A stretch of DNA of 64,000 nt from Paraburkholderia phenazinium (GTDB taxonomy: Bacteria; Pseudomonadota; Gammaproteobacteria; Burkholderiales; Burkholderiaceae). The notes beneath the pieces are model-generated. The model saw nothing but the letters and a program-made list of their open reading frames with translations. It was not told where the DNA came from and did no database searches. The position numbers were made by a program, and so were the translations under genes. The stretch covers positions 778,437-842,436 of the forward strand of contig NZ_FNCJ01000001.1 in the NCBI RefSeq assembly GCF_900100735.1, given 5' to 3'. The first letter of the stretch is position 1, and the number at the start of each line of letters is the position of its first letter. This document shows positions 32,763 through 41,398 of this stretch, piece by piece.

Positions 32763-32996
32763 ATGAACAAGCAGATCACCATTGCCGCCTTCGCAGGGCT
32801 GTTTTCGCTGGGTGCGTTCGCACAGGCATCCGCACCCGCTGCTGCGCCCGCACAGGAGCAGACCGCTGCTCCGGCCGACGCAGCGTCCACTGTCAAGCAT
32901 CACCACAAGCATCACAAGAATCATAAGCACCATGCGTCGGCAACCGCCGAGGCGTCGGCGGCTGTGCCCGCCTCCGAGCCGGTCATGAAGCCGTAA
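32763..32996 (+). CDS. Secreted His/Ala-rich small protein
   Basis: 77 residues from ATG 32763. A signal peptide (ITIAAFAGLFSLGAFAQA) precedes a low-complexity region of Ala/Pro/Gln, then KHHHKHHKNHKHH, seven to nine histidines in thirteen residues, and an acidic alanine-rich tail. The cluster could bind Zn, Cu or Ni in the periplasm. Such proteins are common in Burkholderia and uncharacterised. It precedes a LysM/LytM lipoprotein gene by 45 bases and may be co-transcribed. Confidence 0.65.
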   Translation: MNKQITIAAFAGLFSLGAFAQASAPAAAPAQEQTAAPADAASTVKHHHKHHKNHKHHASATAEASAAVPASEPVMKP

Positions 32997-33041
32997 ATGG
33001 CTCTGCGGTCCGCGTCCGGGCTTCGCTAATCGGGGAACACC

Positions 33042-33836
33042 ATGTATCTGCGCGCTCAATCTCGCTGGCGGCTTCTGCTGCTTTGCGCCACGCTGACACC
33101 GTTCACTGGGTGCGTGAGCACGCATCGCCCGGTTGCTTCGGACGAGGCCGCCACGTCGAGCGCCGTTTCCATGCCGAGCATCGCTTCTGCTCCGCTGGAA
33201 GCGGAAGCACCGCTACCGCTGGCTGTTGAAGCGGGCTCTTACTGCGTCAACGCCGGCGACACATTGGATAGCATTGCGAAGTCGTTCGGGCGCGCTCCGG
33301 CGTCGGTTGCGCGCTGGAACAAGATGTCGGTGACCGACGCGGTTTCCGTGGGGCAGGTGCTGCGCGTGGCGCCGCCGGCGAGCGGTGCGTCTAAACCCGC
33401 TGTAGGAGCGGTCAGCAAACCTGCAACAGCAGCGAAGCCAAGCGCGGCTTCGACTGCTGTCGAGACCAGTCGCTTCAAATGGCCCGCCCCAGGTCCGGTC
33501 AACGCGAAATTCGCCACAGGCCGTTCCAAGGGTGTCGAACTAGGCGGCCGTCTGGGGGAGCCGGTCAAGGCCGCCGAAGGGGGGCGGGTGGTGTACGCGG
33601 GAGCGCGCATCAAGGCCTATGGCCGCCTGATCGTCATCAAGCACGATAGCCATTTCGTCACCGCCTACGGCAATAACCGCAAGTTGCTAGTCACGGAAGG
33701 CGCCATCGTCAAACAAGGGCAGACCATCGCAGAGATGGGCGCGGACACCAGCGGCAATGCCTCGCTCAAGTTCGAAGTCCGCAAGGATGGCAAGCCGGTC
33801 GATCCGTTGGCCTATCTGCCAAAACGGCCCGGCTAA
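33042..33836 (+). CDS. LysM and degenerate LytM (M23) lipoprotein, NlpD-like
   Basis: 264 residues. Signal peptide with lipobox (LLLCATLTPFTGC), a LysM peptidoglycan-binding domain (YCVNAGDTLDSIAKSFGRAP, about residues 66-108), an Ala/Pro linker, and a C-terminal M23 fold (about 150-260). The catalytic residues are missing: the HxxxD zinc ligands read KGVELGG and the HLHFEVR motif reads SLKFEVR. So it is probably a non-enzymatic activator of an amidase, as NlpD and EnvC are in E. coli, acting in the outer membrane/septal ring. It is followed by an RlpA-type lipoprotein gene. Confidence 0.85.
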   Translation: MYLRAQSRWRLLLLCATLTPFTGCVSTHRPVASDEAATSSAVSMPSIASAPLEAEAPLPLAVEAGSYCVNAGDTLDSIAKSFGRAPASVARWNKMSVTDAVSVGQVLRVAPPASGASKPAVGAVSKPATAAKPSAASTAVETSRFKWPAPGPVNAKFATGRSKGVELGGRLGEPVKAAEGGRVVYAGARIKAYGRLIVIKHDSHFVTAYGNNRKLLVTEGAIVKQGQTIAEMGADTSGNASLKFEVRKDGKPVDPLAYLPKRPG

Positions 33837-33936
33837 TCGCCCGCTCCTGACCGCGACCCCAACGGCTGCTCGCCTTATTACCTGATCGTCGCGCGTCGCA
33901 GCGGCGCGCCCGACCTCATCTCATCAGACATCTCTT

Positions 33937-34497
33937 TTGAATAAGTATCGCTTCTTTCAGAATCTTGGAATTCTGTTGTCCTTAGCGTTGCTGGCGGGCT
34001 GTATGCAGCCGCTAGATATTGCCGGGCAGGCTAGCCACGAGTCGCCACGTAACGAACGCACTAGAACAGATATCGCCATGAAGCCGCTCGAGACGGAAGG
34101 CTCGCCTCTTGTACCCAGGCCATCGGAGCAGTTGAGCCCGAAGGCCGAGACAGTGCCTTTGCAGGCGGATAGTGGCGACGCGTCGTCCTTCTGGCAATCC
34201 GGCTTGGCGTCCTACTATGCAAACAGGTTCCAGGGTAAGCGGACTGCAAGCGGCGAGCGCTACGACTTGCACGCGTTGACTGCAGCACATAGAACGTTGC
34301 CGCTGGGTTCCTATGTGCGCGTGACCGCTGTGTCGAGTGCGCGCTCGGTCATCGTGCGGATCAACGACCGGGGACCTTATACGCACGGTCGAGTGATCGA
34401 CCTGTCATATGCCGCGGCGGCGGCGCTTGATCTGCCACGCACCGGCACCCTGCCTGTCACGATCGAGAGCGTGACAAAGCAGGAGGCCGGTACGTAG
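33937..34497 (+). CDS. RlpA-type septal lipoprotein
   Basis: 186 residues from TTG 33937, the only start compatible with the signal peptide; no clear ribosome site. Lipobox LALLAGC at about residue 22, then a disordered Pro/Glu-rich linker of about 70 residues. The double-psi beta-barrel follows (SGLASYYANRFQGKRTASGERYDLHALTAAHRTLPLGSYV, VRINDRGPYTHGRVIDLSYAAA), the form of RlpA, an outer membrane lytic transglycosylase that cleaves denuded septal glycan. The C-terminal SPOR domain of Pseudomonas RlpA is absent. Next to the LytM-like lipoprotein, it points to a cell-separation role. Confidence 0.85.
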   Translation: MNKYRFFQNLGILLSLALLAGCMQPLDIAGQASHESPRNERTRTDIAMKPLETEGSPLVPRPSEQLSPKAETVPLQADSGDASSFWQSGLASYYANRFQGKRTASGERYDLHALTAAHRTLPLGSYVRVTAVSSARSVIVRINDRGPYTHGRVIDLSYAAAAALDLPRTGTLPVTIESVTKQEAGT

Positions 34498-34537
34498 TGC
34501 TGGTTGACGGGGCTATGTGAGAGAGTGAACGGCGCGC

Positions 34538-35080
34538 TTAGGCCGGCAGCTTGGCTGCCGCTTCGTCGACCAGGCTGCGAGTCACCGACAACTCTTCGAG
34601 CCATGCCTCTGCATAGACAGCGCCGGTTTCGCGTTCGAGGCGTGCGATGGTGGCCGCGCAACGATTCGCGTCTTTCGGCGTCGCGATGAAGTCCTTTACC
34701 GATTGACCCGCCTTGAACGCGTCGAACAGCGGCACGCGGATATCGTCCGGCAACGCGCGCGTCCACTGGTACGGCTTGCCGTTGTATGTGAACGACGGCG
34801 GCAGCACGCGCTCCTTCTTCGCGGCCGGAATCAGACCGTAGGTGCGCGCGGCTTCGCCGATCTGCTCCGGCGAAAACAGCTCGTCCGGGCTGATGTCGAA
34901 TTGCTGGATATAGGCTTCCATCGCCTGCATGGCTGCAGCGCGGTCGTCGCGCTTCTGCTGTGCACGGGCCACGATGTCGCGCAGTTCGTCGGCTTCTTCG
35001 GTGGTGATCGTGAAGCTCGCCTGCTTCTGCTGGAGTTCGGAAAAACGCTGGAATTCGGAATCGGTCAGAAGTTTCGCCAT
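34538..35080 (-). CDS. Hypothetical cytoplasmic protein
   Basis: 180 residues. The N-terminal half is a long charged helix region (FSELQQKQASFTITTEEADELRDIVARAQQKRDDRAAAMQAMEAYI) and the second half contains a compact module, SFTYNGKPYQWTRALPDDIRVPLFDAFKAGQSVKDFIATP, with aromatic and acidic residues. No signal peptide or membrane segment. The FTYNGKPYxWxRxLP pattern looks conserved but I cannot name the family. Confidence 0.6.
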   Translation of the reverse strand: MAKLLTDSEFQRFSELQQKQASFTITTEEADELRDIVARAQQKRDDRAAAMQAMEAYIQQFDISPDELFSPEQIGEAARTYGLIPAAKKERVLPPSFTYNGKPYQWTRALPDDIRVPLFDAFKAGQSVKDFIATPKDANRCAATIARLERETGAVYAEAWLEELSVTRSLVDEAAAKLPA

Positions 35081-35253
35081 GAGGTATCGATAGCGCGCGC
35101 AGGTGATTGCCCACGCGGCGACATTTTTGAGAGGGTCGCCATTCTAAACCATGCGGACGAGGTGGGCGTCCAGCGAGTCCAGGCGGAAGGGTGGACGGTT
35201 GGCGCGCGCTCGGCGCGCCCCTTATGCCCATGAGGCGTTGCGCCGCCTCACCC

Positions 35254-35496
35254 TTATTGGATCGGAGCGTTCTGCGCCCGGGCGGCCGCTTGTTCCTCAG
35301 CGAGCTTTTTGTTCTTCGCCAGATGGCGACCGACGATACATCCACCCACTGCACCGACGACTGCATGATGACCCGCATAGTGGCCCGCGACGCCGCCGAC
35401 CACGGCGCCCTTCAGGCAGCCCGCCGCGGAAGCCGAACCGGCAAAACCCGCCAGCGCAAGCGCCAGCAAAACGAGAGAACAAAACGATTTCTTCAT
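35254..35496 (-). CDS. Small glycine-zipper membrane protein
   Basis: 80 residues from ATG 35496; the upstream frame is noise. A signal peptide (FCSLVLLALALAGFAGSASA) precedes GCLKGAVVGGVAGHYAGHHAVVGAVGGCIVG, a glycine-zipper hydrophobic segment with GxxxG spacing, and a basic/acidic tail (KNKKLAEEQAAARAQ). The mature cysteine follows the probable cleavage site directly, so it may be a lipoprotein-like envelope protein. Related proteins are widespread in Burkholderia; function unknown. Confidence 0.7.
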   Translation of the reverse strand: MKKSFCSLVLLALALAGFAGSASAAGCLKGAVVGGVAGHYAGHHAVVGAVGGCIVGRHLAKNKKLAEEQAAARAQNAPIQ

Positions 35497-35600
35497 GGGA
35501 TAGCTAGCGGGAAGATCTGAAGCGTGAGGCGGGGGGTAAGACACCTCATCCTGCGTCCGGCGCCAACGGGCGCGAACGCAGGATGGTCGGCGGTGATGCT

Positions 35601-36068
35601 TTACTGGCAAGCCTTGCCGGCGTCAGGGCGGTAGCCCTTGGCCTTCGCGTCGGCTTCGCTCATGTACGAGCCGTGCTTGGTTGTGCCGTAGTACTTGTCG
35701 CCTTGGCAGTGGTAGACCTTGGTGCTGGTGTTGACCCACACCTGGCCGGGACCGCCGCCGGGTGCTACTGCCTTGGCGCTGCTGGCCGCTGCCGGCGCCT
35801 TGGCGGGTGCTGCGGCAGGCGTTGCAGCCGGTGCCGATGCTGCTGCGGCCGGAGCGGATGCCGCACCTGCAGCGGTCGATGCGCCGTACCACGTCTTGAC
35901 ACCCTTATGACCCTTGCAGGCACCCTTCTTCGTCGCGCCTGAGTAGAACGAGCCGTCCTTGCAGAGGCCCGTCGTACCGGCCGGTGCGCTGGCGGGAACC
36001 TGCGCATAGCTCGCCGTTGCTGCGAGCAGGCCGGCCACTGCGGCCATGGAGAGAATGAGCTTTTTCAT
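35601..36068 (-). CDS. DUF3761-type secreted protein
   Basis: 155 residues. Signal peptide (LILSMAAVAGLLAATASYAQ), then LCKDGSFYSGATKKGACKGHKGVKTWYG, the Cys/His pattern of DUF3761, an Ala/Pro linker of about 45 residues, and a C-terminal module VWVNTSTKVYHCQGDKYYG with SEADAKAKGYRPDAGKAC. The C-terminal module is a small Cys-containing domain found in secreted bacterial proteins. Periplasmic; function unknown. The longer frame upstream of 36068 is not supported. Confidence 0.75.
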   Translation of the reverse strand: MKKLILSMAAVAGLLAATASYAQVPASAPAGTTGLCKDGSFYSGATKKGACKGHKGVKTWYGASTAAGAASAPAAAASAPAATPAAAPAKAPAAASSAKAVAPGGGPGQVWVNTSTKVYHCQGDKYYGTTKHGSYMSEADAKAKGYRPDAGKACQ

Positions 36069-36274
36069 CGTATTGATCCTATGGACCTGCCGCGGCGAGG
36101 CCGCGTTCATCGGTGGACGCAAACCAAACGGCAACCTGGGAGGCCGTGCGGCTCGCGATTCTTGTGCGCGCAAGATGCGCGCCCCTGATAAACGCGCCAG
36201 ACCCCGGTTCGGCTGACGAGCCGACCATCTCGAATTGTCAAATATTGCAATCCCGGACCCGCGGACGTCGGCGG

Positions 36275-37063
36275 CTAGCTTGCACCCTCGTGAAACATGG
36301 ACAACGCCTCCACGGTTTCGCGCAGCAGCGCGGTCGCGGCTTCCAGCGTCGGCGCGACGTATTCGTCGATGCGTTTGAGATACGGGCAGGTCATCACGGC
36401 AATCGCCTGTCCGGACGGTCCGAGGAGCGGGAAGGTCAGATCGGTGACCCCGAAGGTCTGCTGGCTGTCTTTCTGCGAATACCCCTTCTTCCGAATCTGC
36501 TCGCAGGTCTGCTCCAGCGCCTCGCGGTCGATGGTGACTTCGCCTTTCACCTTGGTATGTTCGGCAAGCATGTAGGCGCGCTGCTCCGCGCTTTGAAACG
36601 CCAGCATGACGCGGCCCGAGCCGGTATCGATCAAGCCCACCCGCGAGCCCAGCCGCACCGACATGCCCCATGTGCCCGGTCCGTCGACCTGCGCAATCAC
36701 CAGCAGGTTGCCGCGGTCGTAGACCACGAGGTGACACGACTGTTCGGCCGTATCCGCGAAACGCTGCATCAGCGGTAGCGCCTCGGAGATCAACCGGTTC
36801 ATCGGCGGGTGCCGGTGCGCCAGCGCGTAAAGCTTCAGGCTCAGCGAATAGCGATCGCCCGCGGCTGAGCGCACTACATATTGACGCGCCACCAGCCGCT
36901 CGAGCATCCGGTACATCTCACTGGCGTTGCGCCCGAGCAGCTTGGTGATCTCGGCGCGCGTCAGCCCCTCTTTCTGCTCGGCGAGCAGTTCGAGGATATC
37001 CAGACCTTTGTCCAGCGCTGGCGCGCGGTATCGGTCATCGTCTTTTTCTTCGGCATCCATCAT
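36275..37063 (-). CDS. IclR family transcriptional regulator
   Basis: 262 residues. N-terminal winged helix (RAPALDKGLDILELLAEQKEGLTRAEITKLLGRNASEMYRMLERLVARQYV) and C-terminal GAF-like ligand domain (CHLVVYDRGNLLVIAQVDGPGTWGMSVRLGSRVGLIDTGSGRVMLAF). It is transcribed away from the sugar ABC/UxaA operon across a 290-base gap. The gap holds a TTGACT-N18-AATAAT promoter and inverted repeats, so it is the likely ligand-responsive repressor or activator of that operon. The inducer is probably a pathway sugar acid. Confidence 0.9.
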   Translation of the reverse strand: MMDAEEKDDDRYRAPALDKGLDILELLAEQKEGLTRAEITKLLGRNASEMYRMLERLVARQYVVRSAAGDRYSLSLKLYALAHRHPPMNRLISEALPLMQRFADTAEQSCHLVVYDRGNLLVIAQVDGPGTWGMSVRLGSRVGLIDTGSGRVMLAFQSAEQRAYMLAEHTKVKGEVTIDREALEQTCEQIRKKGYSQKDSQQTFGVTDLTFPLLGPSGQAIAVMTCPYLKRIDEYVAPTLEAATALLRETVEALSMFHEGAS

Positions 37064-37172
37064 GAGTGGGTTCCCAATGTGCAGCGCTCATTGTTATCCG
37101 GCGCGTGAGTGTAGAGCGTAGCGGGTGAACGCGGCCAGGGAAAACACGGACGGTTGCAGCAGTGCATATTGC

Positions 37173-37239
37173 TTGACTTCGAAAAGTTCGTATATGAATA
37201 ATACGTTCATTGGTGAATTGACACGCGCCAATATTCATA
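37173..37239. promoter_or_regulatory. Promoter/operator of the sugar operon
   Basis: A -35 TTGACT (37173) is followed 18 bases later by AATAAT (37197). Around the -10 sit an 8-bp inverted repeat TATGAATA (37193-37200) / TATTCATA (37232-37239) and a smaller ATGAA/TTCAT pair between them, candidate IclR operators. Overlap with the -10 suggests repression. Confidence 0.45.
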
Positions 37240-37353
37240 AGAAAGCGCAGGACGACGTTCCGGTTCCTCGGGGAGCACGGTTCAGGTAGTTCAATAACGC
37301 ATGGGATCGGAGTAAGCGCTAAAGCGCCAACTCCGATCGACAGGAGACAAGCA

Positions 37354-38403
37354 ATGACTTTCGTAAAGGGGTCGTCTGCGACCCGTCGCTGCATTCAGCG
37401 CGCGCTATCGGTGGGGGTTGCCGCCGCATGCGTGGCCGGCCTCGTGACGAGCGGCTCTGCCCGCGCCGCCGAAACCGGCAAGATCGGCCTCGATCTGCCG
37501 CTTCTCACTTCGCCGTTCTGGCAGTCGTACAACAACTACCTGCCGGTGTATGCGAAGCAGATGGGCCTCGATATCCTCGCGCCCGTCAATTCCAACGGTG
37601 ACCCTGCGCAGCAGATCACCGACATGAACAACATCCTCAACCTCGGTGCGAAGGGCATCGTGGTGGGGCCGCTGGATTCGGCCGCGATCAGCCGCGCGCT
37701 TGATTCTGCCTCCACGAAGGATGTGCCGGTGGTGGCCGTGGACGTCGCGCCGACGCAAGGCAAGGTGGCGATGGTGGTGCGCGCCGACAACCATGCGTAT
37801 GGCGAGATGGCCTGCAAGTACATCGGCGAGCACGTGAAGTCCGGCAAGGTCGTGCAGATCATGGGCGATCTGGCGTCGGTGAACGGGCGTGACCGTTCGG
37901 AAGCGTTCCGCGCCTGCCTGAAGCACTATCCGACGCTCTCGCTGCTGGAGATCCCGGCGGCGTGGAAGGGCGATGTCGCGGCGACCGCGCTGGACAGCCT
38001 GCTGACGGCGAACCCGGACGTGAAGGCGATCTATATGCAAGCGGGCGGGGTTTATCTGTCGCCGACGCTGCAGACGCTGCGCCGCAAGCAGATGCTGTTC
38101 CCGGTGGGCGATCCGAAACACGTGGTGATCGTCAGCAACGACGGCATTCCGCAGGAATTCGACGCGATTCGCAAGGGCGAGATCGACGCCACTGTGTCGC
38201 AGCCGGCTGACCTGTACGCGAAGTATGGCCTTTATTACATCAAGGCCGCGCTCGCTGGGCAGACCTTCAAACCGGGCCCGACCGATCACGGCAGCACGAT
38301 CATCCAGATCGCGCCGGGCATGCTGGAAGACCAGTTGCCTGCGCCGCTCGTGACGAAGGCGAATGTCGACGACAAGAATCTGTGGGGCAACACCGTCAAA
38401 TGA
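37354..38403 (+). CDS. Sugar ABC transporter, periplasmic binding protein
   Basis: 349 residues behind AGGAGA. A signal peptide (LSVGVAAACVAGLVTSGSARAA) precedes a type-1 periplasmic binding fold (Peripla_BP_4, RbsB group): IGLDLPLLTSPFWQSYNNYLP, AKGIVVGPLDSAAISRALDSA, VRADNHAYGEMACKYIGEHV and QIMGDLASVNGRDRSEAFRACL. It delivers a monosaccharide to the ABC complex encoded by the following two genes. Its stop overlaps the ATPase start (ATGA). Confidence 0.92.
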   Translation: MTFVKGSSATRRCIQRALSVGVAAACVAGLVTSGSARAAETGKIGLDLPLLTSPFWQSYNNYLPVYAKQMGLDILAPVNSNGDPAQQITDMNNILNLGAKGIVVGPLDSAAISRALDSASTKDVPVVAVDVAPTQGKVAMVVRADNHAYGEMACKYIGEHVKSGKVVQIMGDLASVNGRDRSEAFRACLKHYPTLSLLEIPAAWKGDVAATALDSLLTANPDVKAIYMQAGGVYLSPTLQTLRRKQMLFPVGDPKHVVIVSNDGIPQEFDAIRKGEIDATVSQPADLYAKYGLYYIKAALAGQTFKPGPTDHGSTIIQIAPGMLEDQLPAPLVTKANVDDKNLWGNTVK

Positions 38404-39989
38404 GCGAGTCCATGCACACGCCTGGCGATGCGGCAGCCCCTGCAGTGGTCCCACCCCTCACGGGAGCTTCCTTCGGGGCGCAGGGACTTTCCCCGGTGGT
38501 TGAAGCGCAGGAGGTCACCAAGCGCTTCGGCTCCTACGCCGCATTGAACGACGTGAGCATCCGCGTGATGCCCGGCGAGTCGCATGCACTCGTCGGGCGT
38601 AACGGGGCCGGCAAATCGACATTGGTGTCGATTCTCACCGGCCTGCGCAAGCCGGACACCGGCGAGGTGCGTTTCGGCGGCGTCGCCGCGCCGTCGCTCG
38701 CGGACCGTGACGCATGGCGCGAACGGGTGGCCTGCGTCTATCAACATTCCACCATCATCCGCGATCTCACCGTCGCGGAGAATCTGTTCATCAATCGCCA
38801 GCCTGAACGGCGCGGCATGATCGACTGGCAGGCCATGCGCCGCGATGCGCGCGAGCTGCTCGATCACTGGAAGATCGACGTGCGCGAAAACGCGCGTGCC
38901 GGCAACCTGAGCGTCGAGGCGCGGCAGTTGGTGGAGATTGCGCGGGCGCTGTCGTATGGCGCGCGCTTCATCATTCTCGACGAACCGACCGCCCAACTCG
39001 ACGGCGATGAAATCAAACGGCTGTTTCGCCGCATCACGGAGTTGCAGCGTGAAGGCGTGACGTTTCTGTTTATCTCGCACCACCTGCAGGAGGTGTACGA
39101 GATCTGCCAGGCGGTGACGGTGCTGCGCGATGCGCGGCATATCGTCAGCGCGCCGGTATCCGAGTTGCCGCGCGAGCAGTTGATCGAAGCGATGACCGGC
39201 GAGCGTGGCGGCCTTGCGGTTGCGGACGCCGCTGCACGTGCGCCGCTGCCGGCCGATACGACAGTGGCGCTGGAAGTCGCCGGTTTGGGCGGCGCGGACT
39301 ATCAGGACGTGTCGTTCGCCGTCAAACGCGGCGAGGTAATCGGCTTGACGGGCGCGACCAGCAGCGGCCGAACCAGCGTTGCGGAAGCAATTGCGGGCCT
39401 GCGCTCACCAACACGCGGCGATATTCGCGTAGCCGGTAAATCCTTGCCATCTGGCGATGTGCCGGCAGCGTTGGCAGCCGGGATCGGTTGCGTGCCGAAA
39501 GACCGGCATCACGAAGGCTTAGTGCTGACGCAGTCGGTGGCGGAAAACGCGTCGATGACGATCACGCGTCTGCTCGGCAAGTTTGGCCTCACGTCCCCTG
39601 CGAAGAAGAACGCGTTCGGCCAGAAGATGATCGACGCGCTCGGTATCGTGGCGCCCGGTCCCGAACACGTCGTATCAGGACTGTCCGGCGGCAACCAGCA
39701 AAAGGTCGTGATGGCGCGCGCGCTGGCGACCGATCCGAACGTGCTCGTGCTGATCGACCCCACGGCCGGCGTCGACGTTAAATCAAAAGAGGCGCTGCTG
39801 TCCGTCGTTGACCGCGTGCGCGAAGAAGGCAAGGCGGTGCTCGTCGTCTCCGGCGAACTCGACGACCTGCGCACCTGTGACCGTGTGCTGGTCATGTTCC
39901 GTGGCCGCGTCGCGGCCGAATTTCCAGCGGGTTGGCAGGACCACGACCTGATCGCATCCGTTGAAGGAGTCAGTCTCCATGAAGAATAG
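38400..39989 (+). CDS. Sugar ABC transporter, duplicated ATP-binding protein
   Basis: 529 residues, start at the ATGA overlap. Two nucleotide-binding domains like RbsA/AraG. First: Walker A ALVGRNGAGKSTLV, signature NLSVEARQLVEIARAL, Walker B RFIILDEPTAQLD. Second: a degenerate Walker A (GLTGATSSGRTSVAEAI), a proper signature VSGLSGGNQQKVVMARALA and VLVLIDPTAGVDVKSK. The asymmetric arrangement is normal for this subfamily. A 30-residue variable N-terminus precedes the first domain. Energises import of the sugar bound by the previous gene product. Confidence 0.95.
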   Translation: MSESMHTPGDAAAPAVVPPLTGASFGAQGLSPVVEAQEVTKRFGSYAALNDVSIRVMPGESHALVGRNGAGKSTLVSILTGLRKPDTGEVRFGGVAAPSLADRDAWRERVACVYQHSTIIRDLTVAENLFINRQPERRGMIDWQAMRRDARELLDHWKIDVRENARAGNLSVEARQLVEIARALSYGARFIILDEPTAQLDGDEIKRLFRRITELQREGVTFLFISHHLQEVYEICQAVTVLRDARHIVSAPVSELPREQLIEAMTGERGGLAVADAAARAPLPADTTVALEVAGLGGADYQDVSFAVKRGEVIGLTGATSSGRTSVAEAIAGLRSPTRGDIRVAGKSLPSGDVPAALAAGIGCVPKDRHHEGLVLTQSVAENASMTITRLLGKFGLTSPAKKNAFGQKMIDALGIVAPGPEHVVSGLSGGNQQKVVMARALATDPNVLVLIDPTAGVDVKSKEALLSVVDRVREEGKAVLVVSGELDDLRTCDRVLVMFRGRVAAEFPAGWQDHDLIASVEGVSLHEE

Positions 39990-41022
39990 TGTGCCAAGCG
40001 CTGCATTCGGCGCGGCTCAAGGACCGGCTGGCGCGCCCGCTCCAGGCGGCCGCAAGGTACGGATCGAATTCGCCCGGTTGCGCGATCTCGCGTTGCTGCC
40101 CGCGCTGGCGCTCTTGCTCGTGATCGGCGCGTTTGTGAGCCCGAGCTTTCTGACCAAAGCGAATCTGATCAGCGTGCTCGGCGCTTCGGCGGCGCTTGCA
40201 CTGGTCGTGCTTGCGGAATCGCTGATCGTGCTGACCGGCAAGTTCGACCTGTCGCTCGAATCGACGGTGGGGATTGCACCCGCGGTCGGCGCGATGCTCG
40301 TGATGCCGGCGGCGTCGGCGGGTTTCGGCTGGCAATGGCCGGCTGCGGCAGGCTTGCTGGCGATCCTCGTGGTCGGCGCGGTGATCGGGTTCATCAACGG
40401 CTTTCTGGTGGTCCGCTTACGGCTGAACGCGTTCATCGTCACGCTCGCCATGCTGATCGTGCTGCGCGGCATGCTGGTGGGCGCAACGAAGGGCGGCACG
40501 CTGTTCGATATGCCGCCGTCGTTCTTCACGCTCGCCACGACGATCGTGCTTGGCCTGCCGCTGTCGGTGTGGCTTGCTGCGGTGGCATTCGCGGTGGCCG
40601 CTTTTATGCTGCGCTACCATCGGATTGGGCGCGCCCTCTACGCAATTGGCGGCAATCCGGAAGCGGCGCGCGCCGCCGGGATTCGCGTCGAACGCATTAC
40701 GTGGGGCGTATTTGTGCTCGGTAGCGTGCTGGCGTCGATTGGCGGCTTGATCGTGACGGGCTACGTGGGTGCGATCAATGCGAACCAGGGTAACGGCATG
40801 ATCTTTACGGTGTTCGCGGCGGCGGTGATCGGCGGCATTTCGCTCGATGGTGGCAAGGGCACGATGCTTGGCGCGCTGTCCGGTGTGTTGCTGCTCGGCG
40901 TGGTGCAAAACCTGCTGACGCTGGCACAAGTACCGTCGTTCTGGATTCAGGCCATCTACGGCGCGATCATTCTTGGCTCGCTGATGGTGGCGCGTCTCGC
41001 GAGCGGCGAAGGCCAGAACTGA
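39979..41022 (+). CDS. Sugar ABC transporter permease
   Basis: 347 residues from ATG 39979 (AAGGAG ribosome site inside the previous gene; overlap 11 bases). About 9-10 membrane segments, with the RbsC-type motifs LTGKFDLSLESTVGIAPAVGAML (usually GGIDLSVG), INGFLVVRLRLNAFIVTLAM and the cytoplasmic EAAR loop GNPEAARAAGIRVERI. Forms the channel of the importer. The substitution of the GGIDLS motif by GKFDLSLE marks a subgroup transporting deoxy- or acidic sugars in Burkholderia relatives (inference). Confidence 0.93.
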   Translation: MKNSVPSAAFGAAQGPAGAPAPGGRKVRIEFARLRDLALLPALALLLVIGAFVSPSFLTKANLISVLGASAALALVVLAESLIVLTGKFDLSLESTVGIAPAVGAMLVMPAASAGFGWQWPAAAGLLAILVVGAVIGFINGFLVVRLRLNAFIVTLAMLIVLRGMLVGATKGGTLFDMPPSFFTLATTIVLGLPLSVWLAAVAFAVAAFMLRYHRIGRALYAIGGNPEAARAAGIRVERITWGVFVLGSVLASIGGLIVTGYVGAINANQGNGMIFTVFAAAVIGGISLDGGKGTMLGALSGVLLLGVVQNLLTLAQVPSFWIQAIYGAIILGSLMVARLASGEGQN

Positions 41023-41046
41023 CCCGCACGTTCACGGAGATCTATC

Positions 41047-41370
41047 TTGAGCAGCCCACCGAACACCGATGTCCGCCTGATCCTGCTGAGCCCGCAGGAC
41101 AACTGCCTGATTGCGGCGGCGCGGCTCGAAGCCGGCACTGAGTTGGAGATCGAAGGCGAGCGGGTCACGCTCGCCAAGACCATCGATCTCGGCCACAAGG
41201 TTGCGCGCGGCGCGCTGGCGAAGGACGACAAAGTGCTGCGCTACGGCGCGGTCATCGGCCATGTGACCGAAGCCGTTGCGCGTGGCGAGCATCTGCATAC
41301 CCACAACCTCGAAAGCGATTACCTGCCGACGTACACCCACGACGCAGGCCACGAATTCGTGCATCATTGA
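41047..41370 (+). CDS. UxaA-type dehydratase, small subunit (SAF domain)
   Basis: 107 residues from TTG 41047 with GGAGA upstream. The SAF fold is visible: DVRLILLSPQDNCLIAAARLEAG, TLAKTIDLGHKVARGALAKDD and VTEAVARGEHLHTHNLESDYLPTY. In UxaA and GarD this domain is fused to the N-terminus; here it is a separate chain that precedes the catalytic subunit by 28 bases. Together they should dehydrate a sugar acid with iron. Linked genes suggest L-fuconate or a stereochemically similar acid rather than altronate. Confidence 0.88.
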   Translation: MSSPPNTDVRLILLSPQDNCLIAAARLEAGTELEIEGERVTLAKTIDLGHKVARGALAKDDKVLRYGAVIGHVTEAVARGEHLHTHNLESDYLPTYTHDAGHEFVHH

Positions 41371-41398
41371 CGCGGTGTGATACCGCGCTGGAACGATC

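Noticed and set aside
37405..38454. 349-codon minus-strand frame opposite the sugar-binding protein gene
   Set aside because: Arg/His-rich shadow frame; the plus-strand product is an unmistakable periplasmic binding protein.
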